From Pseudomonadota bacterium (lineage in GTDB: Bacteria > Pseudomonadota > Alphaproteobacteria > Rhizobiales > Beijerinckiaceae), in NCBI GenBank assembly GCA_028876585.1, contig JAGWRL010000221.1, positions 1 to 9,500 of the forward strand: a DNA stretch of 9,500 bases, given 5' to 3'. The notes under the pieces are model-generated. The model had not been told where the DNA came from. It saw only the letters and a program-made list of their open reading frames with translations, and searched no databases. Numbering within the stretch: the stretch's first letter is position 1; each line of letters begins with the position of its first letter. Positions 1-6,243 of the stretch are shown here, one piece after another. Position numbers and translations under genes: made by a program.

Positions 1-129
1 AAGGTGATCGTCGCCATCAACAAGGACGAGGAGGCGCCGATCTTCCAGGTCGCCGACTACGGGCTGGTGGCCGACCTCTACGCGGCCTTGCCGGAGCTGA
101 CCGCCGAATTGGGCAAGATCGGAAAATAG
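1..129 (+). CDS. etfA: Electron transfer flavoprotein alpha subunit, C-terminal end (5' partial)
   Basis: Only the last 42 codons are inside the window, ending at TAG 127-129. The peptide reads [20 protein letters not shown] and continues into [13 protein letters not shown], the highly conserved end of the ETF alpha FAD-binding domain; the INKD..APIF..ADYG..DL pattern is diagnostic. By family knowledge, EtfA pairs with EtfB, carries FAD, and passes electrons from acyl-CoA dehydrogenases and other dehydrogenases to ETF:ubiquinone oxidoreductase in the cytoplasm. etfB would be expected just left of the window. The next gene, 47 bp downstream on the same strand, is a 3-hydroxybutyryl-CoA dehydrogenase, which fits a beta-oxidation/butanoate operon. 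No oddity is visible in this fragment. Confidence 0.93.
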   Translation, partial: KVIVAINKDEEAPIFQVADYGLVADLYAALPELTAELGKIGK

Positions 130-132
130 GTT

Positions 133-158
133 CGAGCGCCCGGACCTCCGGGCGTTCG
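133..158 (+). terminator. Strong GC hairpin between etfA and hbd (attenuator, weak terminator or processing signal)
   Basis: The arms CGAGCGCCCGGA and TCCGGGCGTTCG are complementary over 12 positions, with one G-U pair in RNA (136/155). They are separated by CC, so the loop in practice would be about 4 nt. The hairpin starts 3 nt after the etfA stop. It is not followed by a U-run, so a classical intrinsic terminator is doubtful. It could protect the etfA 3' end, lower hbd expression, or act as a leaky terminator. The structure is seen directly; the role is inference. Confidence 0.5.
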
Positions 159-176
159 CTGATCGGGACGCGCGCG

Positions 177-1058
177 ATGGACTTCAATATCGAGAAGGTG
201 GGCGTCATCGGCGCCGGGCAGATGGGCTCCGGCATCGCGCTCGTGTGCGCGCAATCGGGCTACGAGGTGCGGCTCAACGACGTCGCCGAGGAGCGGCTCA
301 ACGCCGCTTTGGCGACGATCAACGGCCTATTGTCGCGCCAGGTCGCCAAGGGCCAGATGGACGAGGCGGGGCGCACCGCGATCCTCGGCCGCATTTCGGC
401 GGTGTCGCGGCTGGAAGACGTCGGCGAGTGCGATCTCATCATCGAGGCGGCGTCCGAGAACGAGGACACCAAGCGTCGCATTTTCCAGAACCTGCGCCCG
501 TTTCTCAAGCCGGAAGCGATTCTGGCCTCCAACACCTCCTCGATCTCGATCACCCGGCTCGCCTCGGTGACGGCCAATCCCGAGCAGTTCATCGGCATCC
601 ACTTCATGAATCCGGTGCCCAAGATGCAGCTGGTCGAGCTGATCCGCGGCATCGCCACCCGCGACGACACCTACGACGCGGCGAAGAAATTCGTCGTCCA
701 TCTCGGCAAGACCGCGACCATGTCGGAGGATTTCCCCGCCTTCATCGTCAATCGCATCCTGCTGCCGATGATCAACGAGGCGGTCTACACCCTGTATGAG
801 GGCGTCGGCTCGGTCGAATCGATCGACACCGCGATGCGGCTCGGCGCCAATCACCCGATGGGGCCGCTGCAACTGGCCGATTTCATCGGCCTCGACACCT
901 GCCTGTCGGTGATGCAGGTGTTGCACGAAGGGCTGGCGGATTCGAAATACCGGCCCTGTCCGCTGCTGGTCAAATATGTCGAAGCCGGCTGGCTCGGCCG
1001 CAAGGCGCAGCGCGGCTTCTACGATTATCGCGGCGAACATCCGGTGCCGACGCGCTGA
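177..1058 (+). CDS. hbd: 3-hydroxybutyryl-CoA dehydrogenase (3-hydroxyacyl-CoA dehydrogenase)
   Basis: A 293-residue NAD(P)-dependent enzyme interconverting 3-hydroxybutyryl-CoA (or other short 3-hydroxyacyl-CoA) and acetoacetyl-CoA in the cytoplasm. Length is normal for stand-alone Hbd/PaaH/FadB2 enzymes. The N-terminal Rossmann fold has GAGQMG at residues 12-17, with Asp35 at the end of the second strand, typical of NAD specificity. The catalytic set known from human HAD is complete with matching spacing: Ser121, His142 (in HFMNPVPKMQLVELI), Glu154 and Asn192. The C-terminal dimerisation domain contains the conserved NHPMGPL and GRKAQRGFYDY stretches. The ATG at 177 follows a modest GGGAC signal and sits about ten residues before the first conserved residues, as usual. 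The gene follows etfA by 47 bp, pointing to an acyl-CoA oxidation or polyhydroxybutyrate/butanoate role. Catabolic versus biosynthetic direction cannot be told from sequence. Its stop is 4 bp from the stop of the opposing gene. Confidence 0.95.
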   Translation: MDFNIEKVGVIGAGQMGSGIALVCAQSGYEVRLNDVAEERLNAALATINGLLSRQVAKGQMDEAGRTAILGRISAVSRLEDVGECDLIIEAASENEDTKRRIFQNLRPFLKPEAILASNTSSISITRLASVTANPEQFIGIHFMNPVPKMQLVELIRGIATRDDTYDAAKKFVVHLGKTATMSEDFPAFIVNRILLPMINEAVYTLYEGVGSVESIDTAMRLGANHPMGPLQLADFIGLDTCLSVMQVLHEGLADSKYRPCPLLVKYVEAGWLGRKAQRGFYDYRGEHPVPTR

Positions 1059-1062
1059 AGCC

Positions 1063-2214
1063 TCACGCCGCGCCGGCGGAAAAGCCGCGCTCGTCCTCCA
1101 GGAATTTCCGCGCCAGATCGGCGACCCGCGTCGCGCCGAGCCGGATTTCGCGCAATTGCCCGGTGGGTGACGCCAGCGCGCCGACGAAGTAGAGGCCGGG
1201 CTCGGCGGTCGGGCGATCGCTGACCAGCGGCCGGCCCTCGCCGTCGAGCACGCCGCGCGCGTCCGGCAACAGGCCGCGCAGGTCCGGCTTGTAGCCGGTC
1301 GCCAGCACCACCACGTCGAACCCCTCTTCGTCGCCCTGCTCGAACGCGACGCCGGCGCGGGTGAAGGCGCGCACGCCGCCGCGCACCTTGATCGCGCCGG
1401 CGCGGATCTTCTCCACCGCGCCGACGTCGAGCACGGGAATGCGGTGATCCTCCTCGATCATCCGCATCGCGCCTTTGCGCGCGGTCTTGAAGCCGAGTTT
1501 CTCCAGCGAGCCGATGGCGTAGCGCAGGATCGGCGCGTTGATCGCATCCGCCACGCGGGCGGGCAGGAAACGCTGCGCCAGCGCGAATTCGATGATCGGC
1601 ACGCCGAACAGGTCGCGCGGCAGGATGCGGATTGGCGAACGCTGGCTCAAGCTCACGTCGACGCCGTTCTCGGCGAGGTCGAGCGCGATCTCGGCGCCGG
1701 AATTGCCGAAGCCGATCACCAAAGCCCGCGCGCCCTTGTAGGGCGCGGCGTTGCGATAGGCGCTCGAATGCAGGATCTGGCCCTGGTACAGGTCCATGCC
1801 GGGCCATTGCGGCAGGTGCGGATAATCGGCCCAGCCGGTCGCCATCACGACGATCGGCGTGGCGATCTTCTGCGACGGCGTCTCGACCGCCCAGTTGCGG
1901 CCGTCGCGGCGGATCGCCTCGACCGGCGTGGCGAAGCGCGGCTGAAGCTTGAACCGCGCGACGTAGTTTTCCAGATATTGCACGAAATCGGCGCGCGAGG
2001 GATAGCGGCCATAGGCGCGCGGCATGGCGAGGCCGGGCAGGTTGGAGCGCATGCGCGGGGTGTGCAGGTGCAGCCGGTCGTAATGGCGCCGCCAGGCCGA
2101 GCCGACCTGATCGGCTTTTTCCAAAAGCAGCGGCCGCAGCCCCTGGCTTTGCAACCGTTGCGCCGCCGCCAGCCCGGCCGGCCCCGCTCCGACAATCACC
2201 GCGTCCGCAAACAT
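1063..2214 (-). CDS. Flavin-containing monooxygenase-like FAD/NAD(P)H oxidoreductase (YUCCA/CzcO type)
   Basis: A 383-residue soluble flavoprotein. Motifs in order: FAD-binding GAGPAG at residues 9-14; the region WRRHYDRLHLHTPR (41-54), typical of the YUCCA/CzcO branch; an ATGW switch at 125-128; the FMO-identifying pattern G-x3-H-x3-Y at 145-153 (preceded by Tyr143 where Phe is usual); NADPH-binding GFGNSG at 168-173; ATGY at 305-308; and YFVGA at 342-346. Family members oxygenate soft nucleophiles (N or S) or act as Baeyer-Villiger-like or decarboxylating oxygenases using NADPH and O2. The substrate is not predictable here, and close relatives are often annotated loosely as NAD(P)/FAD-dependent oxidoreductase or 'K+ transport flavoprotein'. 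The ATG at 2214 is supported by GGGGGGAG with 7-nt spacing. The gene is transcribed away from the Fe-type alcohol dehydrogenase across a 165-bp shared control region and converges on hbd with a 4-bp gap. Confidence 0.85.
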   Translation of the reverse strand: MFADAVIVGAGPAGLAAAQRLQSQGLRPLLLEKADQVGSAWRRHYDRLHLHTPRMRSNLPGLAMPRAYGRYPSRADFVQYLENYVARFKLQPRFATPVEAIRRDGRNWAVETPSQKIATPIVVMATGWADYPHLPQWPGMDLYQGQILHSSAYRNAAPYKGARALVIGFGNSGAEIALDLAENGVDVSLSQRSPIRILPRDLFGVPIIEFALAQRFLPARVADAINAPILRYAIGSLEKLGFKTARKGAMRMIEEDHRIPVLDVGAVEKIRAGAIKVRGGVRAFTRAGVAFEQGDEEGFDVVVLATGYKPDLRGLLPDARGVLDGEGRPLVSDRPTAEPGLYFVGALASPTGQLREIRLGATRVADLARKFLEDERGFSAGAA

Positions 2215-2221
2215 TACGCAA

Positions 2222-2229
2222 CTCCCCCC
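2222..2229 (-). promoter_or_regulatory. Ribosome binding site of the flavin monooxygenase gene
   Basis: On the minus strand the motif GGGGGGAG lies 7 nt before the ATG at 2214. It supports this start over any alternative. Confidence 0.6.
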
Positions 2230-2237
2230 AACGCAAT

Positions 2238-2260
2238 TAACCTTTTATAAATAGAGGTTA
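2238..2260. promoter_or_regulatory. AT-rich palindrome in the divergent promoter region (candidate operator)
   Basis: TAACCT and AGGTTA form a perfect inverted repeat around an 11-bp AT-rich spacer containing TATAAAT (2246-2252), which could serve as a -10 element. The site is 24-46 bp upstream of the monooxygenase start codon and about 120 bp upstream of the alcohol dehydrogenase start. This geometry is typical of a dimeric repressor site (TetR- or GntR-like) controlling the monooxygenase or both genes. The same bases contain TTAA-N7-TAAA (2237-2251), one base from the CtrA box TTAA-N7-TTAA known in Alphaproteobacteria. The palindrome is seen directly; regulator and function are inferred. 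No regulator gene lies in the window. Confidence 0.4.
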
Positions 2261-2379
2261 GCGGAGTATTTCGACTTGCGCCAGTGGGTTGCGTCAGACG
2301 GTGCGCATCGCGCTGTTGACGAAAGCGCGCGAAACGGGTCTCGTCGCCGCCGAGCGAACGATCGGGAGCGACGCAGCCC

Positions 2380-3492
2380 ATGGCTTTGATCACCTATCTC
2401 ACCCGCATCGAGTTTGACGACGGCGCTCTGGCGCGTCTGCCCGCCTTCGCCGACGAACTCGCGCTGAAACGACCGCTGATCGTCTCCGACCCCGGATTGG
2501 CGCGCACGGGTCTGGTCGAACGGGTCGCCGACCTGCTGCGCCGACCTTCGCAGACTTTTGCCGAAACCCCGGCGAACCCCACCGAAGACGCGGTCGAGGC
2601 GGCGCTCGCCGTCTATCGCGCGGGGGAATGCGACGGCCTCGTCGCCGTCGGCGGCGGTTCCTCCATCGATCTCGCCAAGGCCGTGCGGCTGCTCGCCTCG
2701 CATCCCGGCCCGCTGGCGCAATATACCGCGGTGGAGGGCGGCGTGCGCCGCATTCGCGGCGATATGGCGCCGCTGATCGCCATTCCGACCACGGCGGGGA
2801 CGGGATCGGAGGTCGGCCGCGCCAGCGTCATCATCACCCGCGAAGGGCGCAAGCTCGGCATCATCAGCCCTCACATGCTGCCAAGCGTCGCGCTATGCGA
2901 TCCGGAGCTGACCTATTCGCTGCCCCCCGGCCTCACCGCGGCGACGGGCATGGACGCGATCTCGCATTGTCTGGAAACCTTCATGGCGCCGGCGGTCAAT
3001 CCGCCCGCCGACGCCATTGCGCTCGACGGTCTGCGGCGGGGGTGGGGCGCGATACGAACGGCGGCGGCGAACGGCCGCGACCGGCGCGCGCGCTGGGAGA
3101 TGATGATGTGCGCGCTCGAAGGCGCCCTGGCGTTCCAGAAGGGCCTGGGCGCCGTTCACGCCCTCACCCACCCGCTCGGCGCCGTGCGCGGCTTGAACCT
3201 GCATCATGGCACGCTCAACGCCGTGCTGACGCCGGCGGTGCTGCGGTTCAACCGGCAGAGCATCGGCGCGAAGTGGGACGTGCTGAGCGAAATCGTCGGC
3301 CCCGAGCCGGATCGCCGCGTGGCCGAGTTGACGGCGTCGCTGGGCCTGCCCAGCGGACTGGGCGCGATGGGCGTCACCGACGAGATCATGCAACATATCG
3401 CCGGCGAGGCGCTGAAGGACCATTGCCACGCCACCAATCCGCGGATCGCCACGCGGGAAGAATATTTGTCGCTATTGCGGGAGTCGCGCTGA
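2380..3492 (+). CDS. Iron-containing (type III) alcohol dehydrogenase family protein
   Basis: A 370-residue cytoplasmic NAD(P)-dependent dehydrogenase of the Fe-ADH/maleylacetate reductase/4-hydroxybutyrate dehydrogenase superfamily. The N-terminal nucleotide-binding domain has GGGSSIDLAK at residues 91-100 and PTTAGTGSEV at 136-145. The all-alpha metal-binding domain has the family signature TGMDAISHCLE with ligands Asp192 and His196, then VHALTHPLGA with His260 (and conserved His264), then HHG with His276 (or His275) as fourth ligand, by comparison with E. coli FucO. The set is complete, so activity is likely, with Fe2+ or Zn2+. The end (THPLGAVRGLNLHHG, then LTPAVLRFN) resembles poorly characterised proteobacterial ADHs rather than FucO itself; the substrate is not predictable. 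The ATG at 2380 gives the usual short start (LITYLTRIEFDDGAL). It is divergent from the monooxygenase gene, which may indicate shared control. Confidence 0.9.
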   Translation: MALITYLTRIEFDDGALARLPAFADELALKRPLIVSDPGLARTGLVERVADLLRRPSQTFAETPANPTEDAVEAALAVYRAGECDGLVAVGGGSSIDLAKAVRLLASHPGPLAQYTAVEGGVRRIRGDMAPLIAIPTTAGTGSEVGRASVIITREGRKLGIISPHMLPSVALCDPELTYSLPPGLTAATGMDAISHCLETFMAPAVNPPADAIALDGLRRGWGAIRTAAANGRDRRARWEMMMCALEGALAFQKGLGAVHALTHPLGAVRGLNLHHGTLNAVLTPAVLRFNRQSIGAKWDVLSEIVGPEPDRRVAELTASLGLPSGLGAMGVTDEIMQHIAGEALKDHCHATNPRIATREEYLSLLRESR

Positions 3493-3640
3493 CGCGCGCC
3501 GGTCCACATCGGCCGGGCAACGAGGGTGTGGCGGACCCGAATCACGCGCGGCGACGGCGAGCTGGCGACGATCGTCACGCGGACGCAAATGACGCTCGCG
3601 CCCGGCTGAGCCGCTATTTCCCCCGGCGCCCGCTGGCCGG

Positions 3641-4780
3641 TCAGAACTTGTAACTCAAGGCCGAACTGACTTGCAGCGCGCGCGCGCCCTGCGGGCCGTT
3701 GAGGTTCTGATAGACCGGCGCGCCGACCTCCAGCGCCAGACTGGCGGCGGGGGCGCCGAAATAGCGCCCCGCCACGTTGAGGCCGGCGAACAGCGACAGC
3801 CATTGGCCGCCATAGAACAACGGATTGGCGCCTTGCGCGAAGCCGGTGATCACGGGATCGAAGCCGTGGATTCGGTCCTGGAACATCGCGTCGGCGCGCA
3901 ACGTGGTTTCGAGGCCGGGCAGCCAGCTATAGCCGCCCCAGCCGGTGAAATCGTTCAGATCGCCATATCGCCACCCCTGCGAATTGTCGCCGAGCGGAAA
4001 GCGGCCGCGATAGGCCAGACCCCAGGACGATGGCCCCGTCACGCCGGAATAAGAGACGCCCGGCAGGGCGTCGAAGGAGCCGGTTCCCGGCTGCATGCCA
4101 TAGAAGGCGCGGGCGTATTTCTCGACGCCGCTCGGCACCAGCAGGGTCTGGTTGAGCGTCGTGCTTCCCGTGGGCAGCGACAGGCCGAAATTGACGTTGA
4201 GCTGATGAACGTTGTCCCGATAGACGCGCCAGACGCCGGCGACCAGCGTGTCGCCAATCCCATCGGTTTGACCGATGCTGGTTCCCAGCAGAGCGCTCGG
4301 ACCCGTTCCCGGATGGAAGGTGTCCATATGGACGCGCTTGTCCCAGAACACCGTCGCGGCGACGAGGGTGATGTTGTTGGTCAGGCCATAGGCGGCGCTG
4401 GCGCCCTGGCCGATGAAGTCGAATTCGCGCGGAACCATGCGCAACAAGCCGTACTTGCCCGGCGAGGGCGGCAGATGGTTCGAGTAGGCGTTTTGAATGA
4501 TATATTGCGGGCTGACGAAACTGGCGCCGATCTGATTTCCTGACAGCAGCGTCCACGACGGCGCATAAGACAGGCTGAAATGGCCGGGATCGAGCAGGCC
4601 GACGCCGAACACGCCGAGCGGCGCGGGCGCCTGGGCGGCGAACGCCTTGTCAGGCGCGGCGGGGGGCGGGTTGACCGTCGTCAAATCGGACGCACGTGCG
4701 GCGACGAGCGTCGCCGCCAGCGTCGCCGCCACGCCCGCCCGTCGCGCCGAGCGACGGAGATTGGATATTTCACTCACCAT
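3641..4780 (-). CDS. Predicted outer-membrane beta-barrel protein, phenol-degradation 'MetA-pathway'/transporter-like family
   Basis: A 379-residue exported protein. Residues 1-30 form a signal peptide (positive RRSARR, hydrophobic core, cleavage likely after ARA30 before SDL). A Pro/Ala-rich stretch (about 36-55) follows, then alternating aromatic/hydrophobic strands with many Gly, Asn and Tyr. It ends in SSALSYKF, a terminal Phe typical of beta-barrels inserted by the BAM machinery. GIGDTLVAGVWRVYRD, NVNFGLSLPTGS and LEVGAPVYQNLNGPQ match, from memory, the family often annotated 'transporter' or 'putative MetA-pathway of phenol degradation' (Pfam PF13557-like). Members are thought to be outer-membrane channels, some next to metal or aromatic-compound genes; the cargo here is unknown. 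I chose ATG 4780 because the signal peptide starts cleanly there, after GGGGG 8 nt upstream. The frame stays open to a TTG at 4942 and an ATG at 4840, but that extension does not look like a leader peptide. No TonB box is visible. Confidence 0.75.
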   Translation of the reverse strand: MVSEISNLRRSARRAGVAATLAATLVAARASDLTTVNPPPAAPDKAFAAQAPAPLGVFGVGLLDPGHFSLSYAPSWTLLSGNQIGASFVSPQYIIQNAYSNHLPPSPGKYGLLRMVPREFDFIGQGASAAYGLTNNITLVAATVFWDKRVHMDTFHPGTGPSALLGTSIGQTDGIGDTLVAGVWRVYRDNVHQLNVNFGLSLPTGSTTLNQTLLVPSGVEKYARAFYGMQPGTGSFDALPGVSYSGVTGPSSWGLAYRGRFPLGDNSQGWRYGDLNDFTGWGGYSWLPGLETTLRADAMFQDRIHGFDPVITGFAQGANPLFYGGQWLSLFAGLNVAGRYFGAPAASLALEVGAPVYQNLNGPQGARALQVSSALSYKF

Positions 4781-4802
4781 TGCGATGGCCCCCGGAGCGC
4801 AA

Positions 4803-4834
4803 CTTGCTGCGAACTCGATGTTTGTTCGAGCAAG
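4803..4834. repeat. Imperfect inverted repeat upstream of the outer-membrane protein gene
   Basis: CTTGCT (4803-4808), one unpaired G, and CGAAC (4810-4814) pair with GTTCG (4824-4828) and AGCAAG (4829-4834), leaving a 9-nt loop. The repeat is 23-54 bp before the chosen start ATG at 4780, within a locally AT-richer patch. It could be an operator or a 5'-leader hairpin affecting translation. If the gene instead starts at ATG 4840, the repeat is coding. The pairing is visible; the role is inferred. Confidence 0.4.
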
Positions 4835-4900
4835 AGCCATGCCGGGGGGCGCCCGCGGCGGCGGGCGGCGCGTTGCGGCGAAAAGCGGGCGCTTGGCGAC

Positions 4901-4938
4901 CGCGCCGGCCGGCGCGCTCATTGGCTGCGCGCCGGCGC
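4901..4938. terminator. Pair of GC palindromes after the ferredoxin-reductase gene
   Basis: CGCGCCGGCCGGCGCG (4901-4916) is a perfect 16-nt palindrome and GCGCCGGCGC (4929-4938) a second, shorter one. Both lie 39-78 bp past the stop of the minus-strand reductase gene and before the outer-membrane gene. They could form a stem-loop ending the upstream transcript, which would make the outer-membrane gene an independent unit. No U-tract follows on the minus strand, so Rho-independent termination is unproven. Such palindromes also arise by chance in very GC-rich DNA. Confidence 0.25.
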
Positions 4939-4976
4939 CCAAGAACAGGGCGCGGCCGGCATCGGAATTCGCGGCG

Positions 4977-6206
4977 CTATTTCCCCAGCGCCAGCTTGCG
5001 CAGATCGAGGCTTTCGTCGGCCGCCTGCGCTGGCGTCAGCGGCGTGCCGGCCGCCAGAATGCGCCGCGCCGCCATGTGATCGCCGCCGCGATTGACCGTC
5101 TCGACCGCGAGCAGCCGCTCGCCTTGAAACGCGAACACGGAAAAGGCGCGGCTCTCGGGGGCGCCGCGCGTCACAAAACGGTCGGCACCGTGCGCGAGGC
5201 CGGCGATCTGCAATTTGAGATCGCCCTGATCGCTCCAGAACCAGGGCAGCGCGTCGTAGCGCTCCGGCTTGCCGGTGAGCCGGCGGGCGACGCATTTGGC
5301 CTGATCGGTCGCGTTCTGCACCGATTCCAGCCGCAAGGGGGCGGCGAAGCCGGGATGCGGAAAGCGGGCGCAATCGCCGATGGCGGAGATCGCGGGGTCG
5401 GAGGCGACGAGCTGCTCGTCGACCACGATTCCGTCGGCGCAATCGAGCCCCGCCTCCAGCGCCAGCGCGTCCTCGGCGGTGACGCCGACGCCGACGATCA
5501 CGAGATCGGCGGGCAGGCGGCGCCCGTCGGCGAGTTCGACCTGCGCCACGCGGCCGCGCTCGCCATGCAGCGCCGCGACGCCGAGCCCGAGTTCGAACCG
5601 GGCGCCAAAGCCTTGGTGCGCGTCGAGGAAGAACGCCGACATCGCCGGCGAAATGGCGCGGCCCATCGGCCGGTCGGCGATCTCGACGATCGTCACCTCG
5701 CGGCCCATCCCGCGCGCGGTCGCGGCGATCTCCAGTCCGATGAAACCGGCGCCGATCACGACGACTTGACCCGCCTGCGCAAGCGCCGCCTTGATCGCCG
5801 CCGCGTCGCGAATCGAGCGCAGGCCGTGCACGCCCGCGAGATCGAGGCCGGGCGCGCGCAAGGCGCGGGCGCGCGCGCCGGTGGCGAGGATCAGGTGATC
5901 GTAGGGCTCGCCGCCGCCGCCCGCCTGTTCAACGCGGCGGCGGGCGCGGTCGATGCGCACTTCAGCCACGCCAAGCCGCAGATCGATGCGATGCTCGTCG
6001 AAGAATTTCTCCGCCCGCAGCGGCAGGCCGGACAGGTCCATCTGCCCTTTCAGGAAGGCTTTCGACAGCGGCGGGCGCTGATAGGGCAATTCGTGTTCGT
6101 CGCAGAGCAGCGCGATCGCGCCCGCGAAGCCGTCCTCGCGCAGGCTGGCGGCGGCTTGCACGCCGGCGTGGCCGGCGCCGACGATGACGATCCTGGGCTC
6201 GCTCAT
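4977..6206 (-). CDS. Ferredoxin/rubredoxin--NAD(P)+ reductase-type FAD oxidoreductase
   Basis: A 409-residue cytoplasmic flavoprotein of the putidaredoxin reductase/ThcD/BphA4-like class, which moves electrons from NAD(P)H via FAD to a small [2Fe-2S] ferredoxin or rubredoxin. Visible motifs: FAD-binding GAGHAG (10-15); YQRPPLSK (42-49), the class-specific FAD-contacting stretch; ATGA (108-111); NAD-binding GAGFIGLE (152-159) followed by an acidic VTIVE (171-175) suggesting NADH preference; AIGDCA (275-280); and a C-terminal reductase domain from about residue 321 (PWFWSDQGDLKLQIAG). Length matches the family (about 400-410). There is no CXXC redox pair, as expected. The ATG at 6206 has GGGGAG 4 nt upstream. 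It follows murJ by 37 bp on the same strand. No ferredoxin, P450 or dioxygenase partner lies within the window, so its electron acceptor is encoded elsewhere. Apoptosis-inducing-factor-like or nitrite-reductase-like oxidoreductases share the fold and are less likely. Confidence 0.88.
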   Translation of the reverse strand: MSEPRIVIVGAGHAGVQAAASLREDGFAGAIALLCDEHELPYQRPPLSKAFLKGQMDLSGLPLRAEKFFDEHRIDLRLGVAEVRIDRARRRVEQAGGGGEPYDHLILATGARARALRAPGLDLAGVHGLRSIRDAAAIKAALAQAGQVVVIGAGFIGLEIAATARGMGREVTIVEIADRPMGRAISPAMSAFFLDAHQGFGARFELGLGVAALHGERGRVAQVELADGRRLPADLVIVGVGVTAEDALALEAGLDCADGIVVDEQLVASDPAISAIGDCARFPHPGFAAPLRLESVQNATDQAKCVARRLTGKPERYDALPWFWSDQGDLKLQIAGLAHGADRFVTRGAPESRAFSVFAFQGERLLAVETVNRGGDHMAARRILAAGTPLTPAQAADESLDLRKLALGK

Positions 6207-6210
6207 GGTT

Positions 6211-6216
6211 CTCCCC
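6211..6216 (-). promoter_or_regulatory. Ribosome binding site of the ferredoxin-reductase-type gene
   Basis: GGGGAG on the minus strand, 4 nt before the ATG at 6206, within the 37-bp gap after murJ. The gap is too short and featureless for an obvious promoter, so read-through from murJ is likely. Confidence 0.5.
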
Positions 6217-6243
6217 GCGCCGACGCAGCGCTATCCTGTTCGC

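Larger units (their letters stand above)
2215..2379. promoter_or_regulatory. Divergent intergenic control region, monooxygenase / Fe-alcohol dehydrogenase
   Basis: These 165 bp separate two divergently transcribed genes and must hold both promoters. The left half (2231-2275) is clearly AT-richer than the surroundings and carries the palindrome. Towards the + strand gene a TTGACG hexamer (2316-2321) resembles a -35 box, but no convincing -10 follows at the right distance. The alcohol dehydrogenase has GGGAG at 2364-2368 with a rather long 11-nt spacing to its ATG. No convincing ORF is seen here. Confidence 0.5.

Noticed and set aside
1025..2236. A second minus-strand frame of about 400 codons overlapping the flavin monooxygenase
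   Set aside because: Arg/Ala-rich translation without motifs, in a different frame from the gene that has GAGPAG, GFGNSG and ATGY at the expected spacing.
3493..3640. Possible bidirectional terminator between the convergent dehydrogenase and outer-membrane genes (GGTCC/GGACC arms at 3501-3505 and 3533-3537)
   Set aside because: The pairing needs bulges and a long loop and has no T-run on either strand; it is too weak to annotate. Otherwise I see nothing in this 148-bp gap.
2628..3653. A plus-strand frame overlapping the Fe-type alcohol dehydrogenase and running into the next gap
   Set aside because: Arg-rich shadow product; the in-phase dehydrogenase has all metal-ligand motifs.
4781..4942. 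An N-terminal extension of the outer-membrane protein up to TTG 4942 or ATG 4840
   Set aside because: It would place a Pro/Arg-rich stretch before an otherwise clean signal peptide and give no export signal at the true N-terminus; ATG 4780 fits better.
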